Source: Bacteroidota bacterium (lineage in GTDB: Bacteria > Bacteroidota > Bacteroidia > Flavobacteriales > Flavobacteriaceae). From it: a DNA stretch of 64,000 bases. Shown piece after piece: positions 43,218 through 51,269 of this stretch. The translations under genes and the position numbers were made by a program. Below the pieces are notes generated by a model, which saw nothing but the letters and a program-made list of their open reading frames with translations, did not search any database and was not told the DNA's origin. Position 1 is the stretch's first letter. The number at the start of each line of letters is the position of its first letter. The DNA lies in contig JAEWHE010000042.1 in the NCBI GenBank assembly GCA_023387965.1, positions 74,660-138,659 of the forward strand, in the 5' to 3' direction.

Positions 43218-44849
43218 ATGATTACAGTTAATGATGTTGCCGTTGAATTTGGCGGTTCGGTTTTGTTTAGCGATGTTACTTTTGCCATCAATGAAAATGA
43301 TAAAATTGCGCTAATGGGCAAAAACGGAGCCGGAAAATCTACGCTTTTAAAAATTATTGCTGGAGTAAATAAACCTACAAGAGGGGGAATTTCTGCACCA
43401 AAAGAAGCCGTGATTGCTTACCTTCCGCAGCATTTATTGACCGAAGATAATTGCACCGTGATGGAGGAAACGTCTAAAGCTTTTGCGGAAATTTTTGCCA
43501 TGAAATCCGAAATTGACAAAATCAATGACGAATTAACTGTAAGAACGGATTACGAAAGCGACGTTTACATGAAATTGATTGAACGTGTTTCGGAATTAAG
43601 CGAAAAATTTTATTCAATTGAAGAAATTAATTATGAAGCCGAAGTTGAAAAAGTACTAAAAGGACTTGGGTTTGTTCGGGAAGATTTTTCAAGACCTACG
43701 TCGGAATTTTCCGGAGGTTGGAGAATGCGGATTGAACTGGCAAAAATTTTATTGAAAAAACCAGATTTAATTTTGCTGGATGAGCCAACAAATCACATGG
43801 ACATTGAGTCGATTCAATGGTTAGAAGAATTTTTAATCAATTCTGCCAAAGCCGTGATGGTGATTTCTCACGACCGTGCTTTTGTGGACAATATTACCAA
43901 TCGTACGATTGAAGTGACGATGGGAAGAATTTACGATTATAAAGCCAAATATTCTCATTACCTCGAATTGCGTAAAGATCGTAGAGTTCATCAGCAAAAA
44001 GCGTATGACGAACAGCAAAAATTCATTGCAGACAATCAGGCTTTTATCGACCGTTTTCGTGGAACTTTTTCTAAAACCGATGCGGTTCAATCGCGGGTGA
44101 GAATGTTGGAAAAAATTGTTCCGATTGAAGTGGATGAAGTGGATACATCTGCGTTGAAATTAAAATTTCCGCCATCTCCACGAAGCGGACAATATCCTGT
44201 TGTGGTGGAAGAATTGTCAAAATCCTACGACAATCACGTGGTTTTCAAAGAAGCAAATTTGGTGGTAGAACGTGGTCAAAAAGTAGCCTTCGTTGGTAAA
44301 AACGGTGAAGGAAAATCAACCATGATTAAAGCCATTATGGGCGAAATTGATTTTGAAGGAAAATTAGAAGTGGGACACAATGCTCAAATTGGTTATTTTG
44401 CCCAAAATCAAGCGTCGTTGTTAGACGGCGATGCCACAGTTTTTGAAACAATCGACAGAATTGCCGTGGGTGACATCCGAACAAAAATAAAAGATATGTT
44501 AGGTGCTTTTATGTTTGGTGGCGATGATGTTCATAAAAAAGTAAAAGTGCTTTCGGGTGGAGAAAAAACACGTTTGGCGATGATGAAATTATTGCTCGAG
44601 CCTGTGAACGTACTGATTCTGGATGAGCCAACGAACCATTTAGACATGAAAACCAAAGACATTATCAAAGATGCGCTTCGTGAGTTCGACGGAACTCTAA
44701 TTTTGGTTTCTCACGATCGTGATTTCTTGGATGGTTTGGCCACAAAAGTTTTTGAATTTGGCAACAAACGCGTCAAAGAACATTTTGAAGACATCAAAGG
44801 ATTTTTGGCATTGAAAAAAATGGAAAGCCTTCGGGAGATTGAGAAGTAA
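43218..44849 (+). CDS. ABC-F family ATPase (YbiT/EttA-like)
   Basis: A 543-residue soluble protein with two ABC domains. Domain 1: LMGKNGAGKSTLLKII, FSGGWRMRIELAKILL, LILLDEPTNHMDIESI. Domain 2: FVGKNGEGKSTMIKAI, LSGGEKTRLAMMKLLL, LILDEPTNHLDMKTK. The interdomain linker around residues 240-310 is the P-site tRNA interaction motif of this family, here basic and helical (LRKDRRVHQQKAYDEQQKFI). Such proteins act on the ribosome (translation regulation or antibiotic protection). No Uup-type C-terminal coiled coil is present, unlike the gene at 9.5 kb. Confidence 0.93.
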   Translation: MITVNDVAVEFGGSVLFSDVTFAINENDKIALMGKNGAGKSTLLKIIAGVNKPTRGGISAPKEAVIAYLPQHLLTEDNCTVMEETSKAFAEIFAMKSEIDKINDELTVRTDYESDVYMKLIERVSELSEKFYSIEEINYEAEVEKVLKGLGFVREDFSRPTSEFSGGWRMRIELAKILLKKPDLILLDEPTNHMDIESIQWLEEFLINSAKAVMVISHDRAFVDNITNRTIEVTMGRIYDYKAKYSHYLELRKDRRVHQQKAYDEQQKFIADNQAFIDRFRGTFSKTDAVQSRVRMLEKIVPIEVDEVDTSALKLKFPPSPRSGQYPVVVEELSKSYDNHVVFKEANLVVERGQKVAFVGKNGEGKSTMIKAIMGEIDFEGKLEVGHNAQIGYFAQNQASLLDGDATVFETIDRIAVGDIRTKIKDMLGAFMFGGDDVHKKVKVLSGGEKTRLAMMKLLLEPVNVLILDEPTNHLDMKTKDIIKDALREFDGTLILVSHDRDFLDGLATKVFEFGNKRVKEHFEDIKGFLALKKMESLREIEK

Positions 44850-44910
44850 TTTAGTGATTGGTGATTAGTTATTGGTGATTAGTCTTTCAAAAAACTTTGA
44901 ACTTGAAATA

Positions 44911-45258
44911 TTAAACTTTAAACCCAATACTACTCATAGAACATTTATTTTTCCATTCTGTGCCAAATTTTTGCGTCAAATATCCAAAAACACATTGGTT
45001 GTAATGCTCGTAATAATCGCGATTTGCGGGAGCTAAACATCCAAATTCATGGTAGTAAAATCCGTGTTTTTCTGCGAAATCTACATCTTCCTTTTTTATT
45101 ACAGGAACAATTCCGCCTTGAACGTAAATTTTTAATTGGTTGTTTTTTGCATCAATTTCAAATTGTTTTTCGGCACGTTCTTTTTCTGAAACAACAATAT
45201 TTTGTGCGTTTGAAACTTGAAAAATTAGCAGAAAAAATAAGATGGATAAAGACTTCAT
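44911..45258 (-). CDS. Secreted 115-residue protein of unknown function
   Basis: A short protein with a clear signal peptide (MKSLSILFFLLIFQVSNAQ, cleavage after AQ). The mature ~96 residues contain VYVQGGIVPVIKK-like strands (actual KIYVQGGIVPVIKKEDVDFA), then an aromatic/Cys segment FGCLAPANRDYYEHYNQCVF and a final Cys. Two or three Cys may form a disulfide in the periplasm. I do not recognise the family. It is a single gene between the ABC-F gene (convergent) and the anti-sigma-like gene. Confidence 0.72.
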   Translation of the reverse strand: MKSLSILFFLLIFQVSNAQNIVVSEKERAEKQFEIDAKNNQLKIYVQGGIVPVIKKEDVDFAEKHGFYYHEFGCLAPANRDYYEHYNQCVFGYLTQKFGTEWKNKCSMSSIGFKV

Positions 45259-45329
45259 GGCGATTTAGGATTTTAGATATATGATTTATGATTGAATGAT
45301 CGAATGATTGAAAGATTGAAAACTGAACG
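45259..45329. repeat. ATTTATGATT/ATGATTGA spacer
   Basis: The short spacer consists of GGATTTTAGATATATGATTT, then ATGATTGAATGATCGAATG and ATTGAAAGATTGAAA repeats. It includes the 22-bp reverse-complement match to 39577-39598. Confidence 0.6.
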
Positions 45330-46187
45330 CTACTTCGTTGTAATAATCACCACTCCGTTTTTCCCTTTTTCGCCGTAAGCGTTTACCGCAGCTTCACCTT
45401 GCAAAATTGTGGTGGAAACAATTTTTTGCTTGCTTAAAGGTGCATATTTACTGGTGGGTTTTGGTCCAAAAAGTTCTTTCTCCGTAAATTCTTCGCCGTT
45501 AATAATGTACAACGGATTCGCCAAATACGTAACCGATTCAAAATCAGACTCGGGTAAAAAACCGTTCTTGTATTTTTTCTCTTTTGCGACTTTGCCATCG
45601 ATCACAACCAAAGGCGGTTCTTTTGTTTCTTGAACGTCAGCAACAGCAGTTTCATCCATGACGATTTCATTTCTTTGCACTCCAACTGCGTCAAATTTTC
45701 TTTGGGCAAAAGCCGTTTCGCTTGCCACTTTTTTATCGGATGATTTTGCAGAAATTATAGGTGTCGAAACCGCAGAATCTCGCACCTGAATATCGTCATT
45801 TACAGCAACCGCATCTTTTTCTATTTGTTTTTGCAAAATCACTTCTGCGTCTTTCACAATTGGCGTATTCTCCTCGGAAATTACAGCTTCTGTTTCCGCT
45901 ACAACTTCTTCCTTATTAACCGATTCTGCTTCAACAGAAACCACTTTTTCTTTCTTAACTTGTTCCGTTTCATCACGGTTAAAAAATTGGTAACCTAAAA
46001 CCGTAAACAACAATACCGAAGCCGCAATGGTCAACTTTTTCCAAGTTTTATTTTCTTGCTTTAAAACCTTTTTATCCAGCTTCTCCTCTACTCTTTCCCA
46101 CACTTTTTCCATCGCCGGAAATTCCTTTTGCTCAGCATTTTCGGCGGCTTGTTTAAAAGATTGGTAAAATTTATCTTGACTTTCCAT
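45330..46187 (-). CDS. Anti-sigma-like membrane protein with a TonB-plug-like C-terminal domain
   Basis: A 285-residue protein. The N-terminal ~48 residues are charged and cytoplasmic (MESQDKFYQSFKQAAENAEQ ...), followed by one membrane helix (KKLTIAASVLLFTVLGYQFF, ~45-65). A long, acidic, extracytoplasmic linker and then a C-terminal ~90-residue domain follow. That domain ends QGEAAVNAYGEKGKNGVVII, the conserved end of a TonB-dependent receptor plug (usually YGxRGxNGVVxITTK). It begins with LPESDFESVTYLANPLYIIN. The gene starts 1 bp into the stop of the upstream sigma gene (TAATG), so it is coupled and probably controls that sigma factor. Confidence 0.82.
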   Translation of the reverse strand: MESQDKFYQSFKQAAENAEQKEFPAMEKVWERVEEKLDKKVLKQENKTWKKLTIAASVLLFTVLGYQFFNRDETEQVKKEKVVSVEAESVNKEEVVAETEAVISEENTPIVKDAEVILQKQIEKDAVAVNDDIQVRDSAVSTPIISAKSSDKKVASETAFAQRKFDAVGVQRNEIVMDETAVADVQETKEPPLVVIDGKVAKEKKYKNGFLPESDFESVTYLANPLYIINGEEFTEKELFGPKPTSKYAPLSKQKIVSTTILQGEAAVNAYGEKGKNGVVIITTK

Positions 46188-46726
46188 TACATTTTTCTTT
46201 TTTGGTAATACAAATCTTCCACTAAAACTTTCAGTTTGGATTTGGCAACATTCAACTGTGATTTCGAAGTTCCTTCGGAAATATTGAGCATTTGCGCAAT
46301 TTCTTTGTGAGCAAATCCTTCAATGGCAAACAAATTAAAAACCGTTCGGCAACCTTCCGGGATAAAATTGAGCAAGTTGAGCAAATCTTCTTCTTCTAAA
46401 CCGGTGTCTTCGATTGCTACAGGTTGCCAACTTTGCGGGGCTTCTTCGAGGTACATATTGAAGTTTAATTTTTTCTTTAACACCAGCAAACATTGGTTTA
46501 CCGCAATTTTTTTACTCCACGAAAAGAACGCATGATTTTCCTTCAATTGGTCGATTTTAGTGAAAATAATATAAAACACATCGGCAAGGGCTTCCTCAAT
46601 TTCTTCTTCGTTTTTGAGGTAGCGTTTACAGGTGTTGTACAACGGTGGCGCCAAAAGTTGGTACACTTTTTTCTGAGCGTCGCGTTGCATTTTCCGGCAG
46701 GCAATTATTAATTTTTCGTCTATCAC
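46187..46726 (-). CDS. ECF RNA polymerase sigma factor
   Basis: A 179-residue ECF sigma factor. Region 2 is EIEEALADVFYIIFTKIDQL, followed by FFSWSKKIAVNQCL, and region 4 is IEGFAHKEIAQMLNISEGTS then KSQLNVAKSKLKV. It is the first gene of a two-gene operon with the anti-sigma-like protein, and the stop and start codons overlap (TAATG). In Bacteroidetes many such pairs respond to surface or nutrient signals. No SusCD-like genes are adjacent. Confidence 0.92.
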   Translation of the reverse strand: MIDEKLIIACRKMQRDAQKKVYQLLAPPLYNTCKRYLKNEEEIEEALADVFYIIFTKIDQLKENHAFFSWSKKIAVNQCLLVLKKKLNFNMYLEEAPQSWQPVAIEDTGLEEEDLLNLLNFIPEGCRTVFNLFAIEGFAHKEIAQMLNISEGTSKSQLNVAKSKLKVLVEDLYYQKRKM

Positions 46727-46790
46727 GATGTCGCTTTTTTTATATAGAGCATTTTTTTGAGGAAAAGGTTGGGACGAGGTTGAAAAAAAG

Positions 46791-47627
46791 TTATTTGTGC
46801 AAAGTCAACTTAAAAATTTCGGTAGAAAGTAGATCGCTGTCATTGTCTTCGCAGAGCAAAAATTCTATTTTGTTTTCGCTTTCGCAAAAGAAACTCAGGC
46901 CTTCAAATTTATTTTTGTCCGAAATTTTTCGGGTGAAAGTAACCTTCATTTTCTCGGGGTTGATGGCGCCAATTAGGGCCCCAGCTACTTCTCCATCGTG
47001 GTAAGTGGACGAAGTATTTTCGGCAGCAGCGAGAAAATAAATGGTATTGTTGTGCCAAACCGCATCGGTGAAACTGCTGGGAATTTTGTTGATTTTGGGC
47101 AATTTTATCGGATTGTAAATGATGGAAAATTCGTCTGTAAGGTTTCCGGTTACGGTAAAAATTCCGTTTTGTGCTTTATCTCCGTTGCCTCGATTGAAGA
47201 AATACCAACATTTTTCGGTGTAAATGACGCCTTCGATGTTGAAATTTTCGGGATTGATTTCGGCGAAATTTTGCATGGCTTCGTAGAGTAAAGTCAAATC
47301 GGTTTCGGTGGTTTTTTTAGTGTTTGTTTGAAATGTAATTTGCTTCTTTCGGTTTTGGGTACTTCCAGAACCGAAGAGAAAATAATCGGTTCCGTTGGTG
47401 GTAATGGCTTCAAAGTCGGGTTTTATTTTTTTCGGAATATTTTCGGTTGGGGCGTTTGGGATTTCGATAACGGGATGTTGCGTCCATTGATTTTCATCGA
47501 GATTTTGCTGGTATAAAACTGAAGCATTATCGGAAACGATGAACAAATTATTGTCTTTGAAAATTAGTCCCGAAGCCGAACCAATGCCGATGATTTTGAG
47601 GAATAGTTCTAATTTTATTTTTTTCAT
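46791..47627 (-). CDS. Beta-propeller-like protein of unknown function (DUF6929-like)
   Basis: A 278-residue soluble protein without a clear signal peptide, starting MKKIKLELFLKIIGIGSASG. The sequence is a series of short strands (IFKDNNLFIVSDNASVLYQQ; PDFEAITTNGTDYFLFGSGS; FEGLSFFCESENKIEFLLCE) that fits a six- or seven-blade propeller. I believe it belongs to the DUF6929 group found in Flavobacteria, but I cannot confirm this without a search. Function unknown. It is a single gene. Confidence 0.75.
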   Translation of the reverse strand: MKKIKLELFLKIIGIGSASGLIFKDNNLFIVSDNASVLYQQNLDENQWTQHPVIEIPNAPTENIPKKIKPDFEAITTNGTDYFLFGSGSTQNRKKQITFQTNTKKTTETDLTLLYEAMQNFAEINPENFNIEGVIYTEKCWYFFNRGNGDKAQNGIFTVTGNLTDEFSIIYNPIKLPKINKIPSSFTDAVWHNNTIYFLAAAENTSSTYHDGEVAGALIGAINPEKMKVTFTRKISDKNKFEGLSFFCESENKIEFLLCEDNDSDLLSTEIFKLTLHK

Positions 47628-47660
47628 GTTGTTTACAATTGGTGAAATTTAGCAGGGTTT

Positions 47661-47773
47661 GCAGCCCCGTCCCGAAATTTCGGGAGCAGTGGAAAGCCTT
47701 TTTATCAGTTGCCCGGATTCAAATCCGGGGCAATTGATAAAAAGATTGTAGCGGAAAACGGGAAATGCTGCCC
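47661..47773 (+). repeat. Dispersed hairpin element, copy E
   Basis: GCAGCCCCGTCCCGAAATTTCGGGAGCAGTGG is the left flank (given here as two overlapping parts: GCAGCCCCGTCCCGAAATTT and CGGGAGCAGTGG). It is followed by a hairpin with 22-23-nt arms at 47698-47719 and 47722-47744, then GATTGTAGCGGAAAACGGGA. Outer GCAGC and GCTGC also pair. The arms contain one G-U pair and a 1-nt bulge on the plus strand. It fills the spacer between the DUF6929-like and PPK2 genes, which diverge. Confidence 0.75.
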
Positions 47774-47830
47774 AAAACAAAAATTGAGTTATAAAGATAA
47801 TTATTTATATTTAGCATTAAATTTTGGACT

Positions 47831-48712
47831 ATGAAACATTTTGACACCGATAGATTTAAGGTTACAAAACCTATTTTATTAAAGGAAATTCCTACGAAAA
47901 CTTCTTTGGACATGGACGAAGAGGTGCAAAAAAAACATTTTAAGGAAACGCGGAAAAAAATGGCGGAACTTCAGGATATGATGTATTCTCATAATAAATA
48001 TGCGGTTTTGATTTGCATTCAAGGGATGGATACTTCGGGGAAAGACAGCCTGATACGGGAGGTTTTTAAGGAATTTAATGCGAGAGGTGTTGTGGTGCAT
48101 AGTTTTAAAACGCCAAATTCTACGGAGCTGGAACATGATTTTTTGTGGCGACTTTATATTGCGTTGCCGGAAAAGGGAAAATTTGCGGTTTTTAATAGAA
48201 CGCATTATGAAAATGTGCTGGTGACGCGGGTTCACAAAGAATATATTTTGAACGAGAATTTACCGGGAATTGATTCGGTTGAAGATATCTCGGATGATTT
48301 TTACGACAAACGTTTAGAGCAGATTGTGAATTTTGAAAAACATTTGGAACAAAACGGAACGATTGTTTTGAAATTTTTCCTGCATTTGAGCAAAGAAGAA
48401 CAACGCCAGCGGTTGTTGCGACGTTTAGAAAAGGAAAAACATAATTGGAAATTTTCGCCGGGAGATTTGAAAGAACGCGGTTTTTGGAATGATTATCAGC
48501 AATATTATGAGGATGCCATCAATAAAAGTAGTACCGAAAATGCGCCTTGGTTTGTGATTCCGGCTGATGATAAGAAAATGGCAAGGGTTATTTTTTTAGA
48601 AACTATTTTTAACGAATTGTCTAAATACCAAGATATTAAATTCCCTGAATTAGAAGATAAGGTAAAAGATAATATTAATCTTTACCGAACAGAATTATCT
48701 AACGAAAAATAA
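47831..48712 (+). CDS. ppk2: Polyphosphate kinase 2 family protein
   Basis: A 293-residue P-loop phosphotransferase of the PPK2 family, which moves phosphate between polyphosphate and nucleoside (di)phosphates. Walker A GMDTSGKDS lies near 65-73, preceded by AVLICIQ. FKTPNSTELEHDFLWRLYIA, FNRTHYENVLVTRVH (Walker B/lid region) and FFLHLSKEEQRQRLLRRLE follow. WKFSPGDLKERGFWNDY and WFVIPADDKKMAR are typical of class III-like PPK2. Direction and nucleotide preference cannot be told from sequence. Confidence 0.93.
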   Translation: MKHFDTDRFKVTKPILLKEIPTKTSLDMDEEVQKKHFKETRKKMAELQDMMYSHNKYAVLICIQGMDTSGKDSLIREVFKEFNARGVVVHSFKTPNSTELEHDFLWRLYIALPEKGKFAVFNRTHYENVLVTRVHKEYILNENLPGIDSVEDISDDFYDKRLEQIVNFEKHLEQNGTIVLKFFLHLSKEEQRQRLLRRLEKEKHNWKFSPGDLKERGFWNDYQQYYEDAINKSSTENAPWFVIPADDKKMARVIFLETIFNELSKYQDIKFPELEDKVKDNINLYRTELSNEK

Positions 48713-48714
48713 CA

Positions 48715-48750
48715 AAAAGCCCCGAAATATGGGGAATTTCGGGGCTTTTC
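48715..48750. terminator. Bidirectional terminator after ppk2
   Basis: AAAAGCCCCGAAAT and ATTTCGGGGCTTTT pair around a 7-nt loop between convergent genes. Confidence 0.9.
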
Positions 48751-48773
48751 TACTTAACTACTAACTTTTATTT

Positions 48774-49310
48774 TTATAGTCGGAAACCGTATGCTAAACG
48801 CAAAGCAATTTGTCCGACACCTTCGTTTCCGCCAGCTGTTGGAAAATTATTGTAATGCTCATAACGGATACTTGCGTCAAAATATTTATTGGCATAACCA
48901 ATTCCAGGAGCTAACAACAAACTCGTTTCGTTATAATCGTTTGTAACTGCAAACGCGGCTCCAGCTTCTCCTAAAATATAGAAACGGTCTTCCCAAATAA
49001 AGGCTTTAAAACCAGCTTTTGCAGGAATAAATCCTAAATCTTCACCAGGCACAAACATGTTGGTGAATCCTGTAGTTAGGGTTACAGAATATCTTCGGTT
49101 GAAGTCATACTGCAGACGAACATCTCCACCAAGGGCAAATCCGTAAGGGTCTTCAAAAACATATCCGGTATTTAATCCGAAGCCTAAACGAAATCCTGAA
49201 TCATAATTTTCGGTTACATCTGTAGGAAGTGCTTCTTGAGCTTGAACATTACTGGTAAACAAGGCAAAGCAAACGGCGATTGCACTTGTTAATTGTTTTA
49301 AATTTTTCAT
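48774..49310 (-). CDS. Small outer-membrane beta-barrel-like protein
   Basis: A 178-residue protein with a signal peptide (MKNLKQLTSAIAVCFALFTS NVQAQ). The mature ~150 residues alternate polar and hydrophobic residues with Gly/aromatic turns (GFRLGFGLNTGYVFEDPYGF; DVRLQYDFNRRYSVTLTTGF; YFDASIRYEHYNNF) and end in a terminal LRLAYGFRL, the C-terminal aromatic-rich signal expected for a BAM substrate. This fits an eight-stranded barrel. No ligand is evident. It is a single gene. Confidence 0.82.
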   Translation of the reverse strand: MKNLKQLTSAIAVCFALFTSNVQAQEALPTDVTENYDSGFRLGFGLNTGYVFEDPYGFALGGDVRLQYDFNRRYSVTLTTGFTNMFVPGEDLGFIPAKAGFKAFIWEDRFYILGEAGAAFAVTNDYNETSLLLAPGIGYANKYFDASIRYEHYNNFPTAGGNEGVGQIALRLAYGFRL

Positions 49311-49509
49311 GATAAAAAGATTAAAATGGTTAGTTGATGTAAAATTAACACTAAAAAAACGACGGATTTACTGCATAATTTTTAAAGTATTGTTAAAAAT
49401 TAACACTAAAAATGGTAAAGCTATAACGTCCTCGAAAAATTTTATAAAGTCGTGGGAAATTGGTGGAAATATTTCGCTTGAAATTACCCCAAATCCAAGT
49501 TTTGAAAAT

Positions 49510-49517
49510 TATCTTTG
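49510..49517 (+). promoter_or_regulatory. Probable -7 element of the MATE gene
   Basis: TATCTTTG matches TAnnTTTG 17 nt before the GTG at 49535, giving a very short leader. It supports that start over the in-frame codon at 49460. Confidence 0.4.
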
Positions 49518-49534
49518 CCGGAAAATTTTACGCT

Positions 49535-50911
49535 GTGAATCTGCAAAAATATACCCGCGAATTTCGATACAATTTTCAACTGGCTTATCCTATTATTTTA
49601 GGAATGTTGGGGCATACTTTAATTGGAATTGTGGACAACGTGATGGTAGGAAAATTAGGTTCGGCAGAATTAGCGGCTGTTTCATTGGGCAACAGTTTTA
49701 TGTTTGTCGCCATTTCGTTAGGAATTGGTTTTTCCACAGCGTTAACGCCAATTATTGCACAAAGTGATGCGGAAGGCGATGCCGAAAATATTAGAAAAAC
49801 TTTTCACCACGGACTATTTTTATGCACGATTTTGGGGCTTTTATTGTTTACGATAATTTTAGCAGCCAAGCCGCTTATGTATTTCATGGGACAACCCGAA
49901 GAAGTAATTATTTTGGCAAAACCCTATATTGATTGGGTTGGATTTTCAATGATTCCGGTGGTCATGTATCAAGGTTATAAACAATTTGCCGACGGACTTT
50001 CGATGACAAAATATTCCATGTATGCGATTATCATGGCAAATGTGGTTCACGTGATTTTAAATTATTTGCTCATTTACGGTGTTTGGATTTTCCCGAAATT
50101 AGGCATTATTGGAGCCGCATTAGGAACCGTCATTTCCCGAATCATGATGGTCATTTTCATGCACGTCATCTTATCCCGAAAAGAAAAATTAAAACAATAC
50201 TTTGCAGGATTTAGTTTTAAAAATCTTGAGAAAGCAACTTCCCGAAAAATAATTGCGCTCGGATTGCCTTCTGCTCTACAAATGTTTTTTGAAGTGGCAC
50301 TGTTTACTGCAGCAATCTGGCTGTCGGGTTCGTTAGGAAAAACAAGTCAAGCGGCCAATCAAATTGCGTTGAGTTTGGCATCGGCAACGTTTATGTTTGC
50401 CATGGGATTAAGCGTTACCGCAATGATTCGCGTGAGTAATCAAAAGGGTTTGCGGGATTACAACAAATTATTAGTAGTAGCCAGATCGATTTTTTTATTG
50501 GTGATTATTGTTGAAACGATTTTCGGAATTGCTTTTGTGGTTTTTCACCAATATTTACCACATTTCTTCCTTAATATGAACAATCCTGAATTGGCGGCGG
50601 ATAATTTGGAAGTCATAAAAATTGCTGCAAAATTACTTTTGGTTGCCGCTATTTTTCAAATTTCAGATGGAATTCAAGTTGCAGTTTTAGGTGCTTTGAG
50701 AGGTTTACAGGATGTAAAAATCCCAATGTACATCACCTTTGCTGCATATTGGATTGTAGGTTTCCCGATTTCTTTTTATTTGGGAAAATATACTTCGCTT
50801 GAAGCCACGGGAATCTGGATCGGACTTTTAGCAGGTTTGACAGTTGCCGCCATATTTTTGTATATTCGCTTTAATTATCTCACGAAAAGATTAATAATTG
50901 AAAGTGAATAG
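49535..50911 (+). CDS. MATE family multidrug efflux transporter
   Basis: A 458-residue protein with 12 membrane helices in two six-helix halves. FQLAYPIILGMLGHTLIGIV followed by DNVMVGKLGSAELAAVSLGN is the NorM-like first helix pair, and FFEVALFTAAIWLSGSLGKT followed by SQAANQIALS is its counterpart in the second half. The family expels cationic drugs in exchange for Na+ or H+. The start is the GTG at 49535 (VNLQKYTREF), with a -7 element at 49510. The following short gene is 73 bp away. Confidence 0.9.
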   Translation: MNLQKYTREFRYNFQLAYPIILGMLGHTLIGIVDNVMVGKLGSAELAAVSLGNSFMFVAISLGIGFSTALTPIIAQSDAEGDAENIRKTFHHGLFLCTILGLLLFTIILAAKPLMYFMGQPEEVIILAKPYIDWVGFSMIPVVMYQGYKQFADGLSMTKYSMYAIIMANVVHVILNYLLIYGVWIFPKLGIIGAALGTVISRIMMVIFMHVILSRKEKLKQYFAGFSFKNLEKATSRKIIALGLPSALQMFFEVALFTAAIWLSGSLGKTSQAANQIALSLASATFMFAMGLSVTAMIRVSNQKGLRDYNKLLVVARSIFLLVIIVETIFGIAFVVFHQYLPHFFLNMNNPELAADNLEVIKIAAKLLLVAAIFQISDGIQVAVLGALRGLQDVKIPMYITFAAYWIVGFPISFYLGKYTSLEATGIWIGLLAGLTVAAIFLYIRFNYLTKRLIIESE

Positions 50912-50984
50912 CTGAAAGTGAATAGTCATTTGTGATTAGTTACTTTTAATTAGCAAACGAAACAACTTATAATTCATAATTCAA

Positions 50985-51212
50985 ATGGAATTACCAAAAT
51001 TTTTATTAGGCGACAACACTGATTTTCCCGATGATATTTTCATCATTCACATGGATTATCCTAGATTTATCATCAATTTAAAAGATGATGAAGTGGAATT
51101 TTTGGAAGACGCCGAAGATTTAGACGAAGCCGAACTCAATCAAATCATGGAAGATTTAATCGAAGAAGCCAATAATTTTTACGACCGCGAAATCGAACGG
51201 TACGAGAATTAA
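50985..51212 (+). CDS. Small acidic protein of unknown function
   Basis: A 75-residue protein, MELPKFLLGDNTDFPDDIFI then IHMDYPRFIINLKDDEVEFL, with an acidic C-terminal half (EDAEDLDEAELNQIMEDLIE). It looks conserved rather than random: the first 40 residues read as a compact alpha/beta unit and composition matches real genes. I do not recognise a domain. It lies 73 bp after the MATE gene and 57 bp before mutB, so it might be cotranscribed with mutB. Confidence 0.75.
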   Translation: MELPKFLLGDNTDFPDDIFIIHMDYPRFIINLKDDEVEFLEDAEDLDEAELNQIMEDLIEEANNFYDREIERYEN

Positions 51213-51269
51213 TTTCGAAGAAAAAAAGCAAAACCTTACACCATTTTTTAAGCCAAAAAAGTGTTGATT

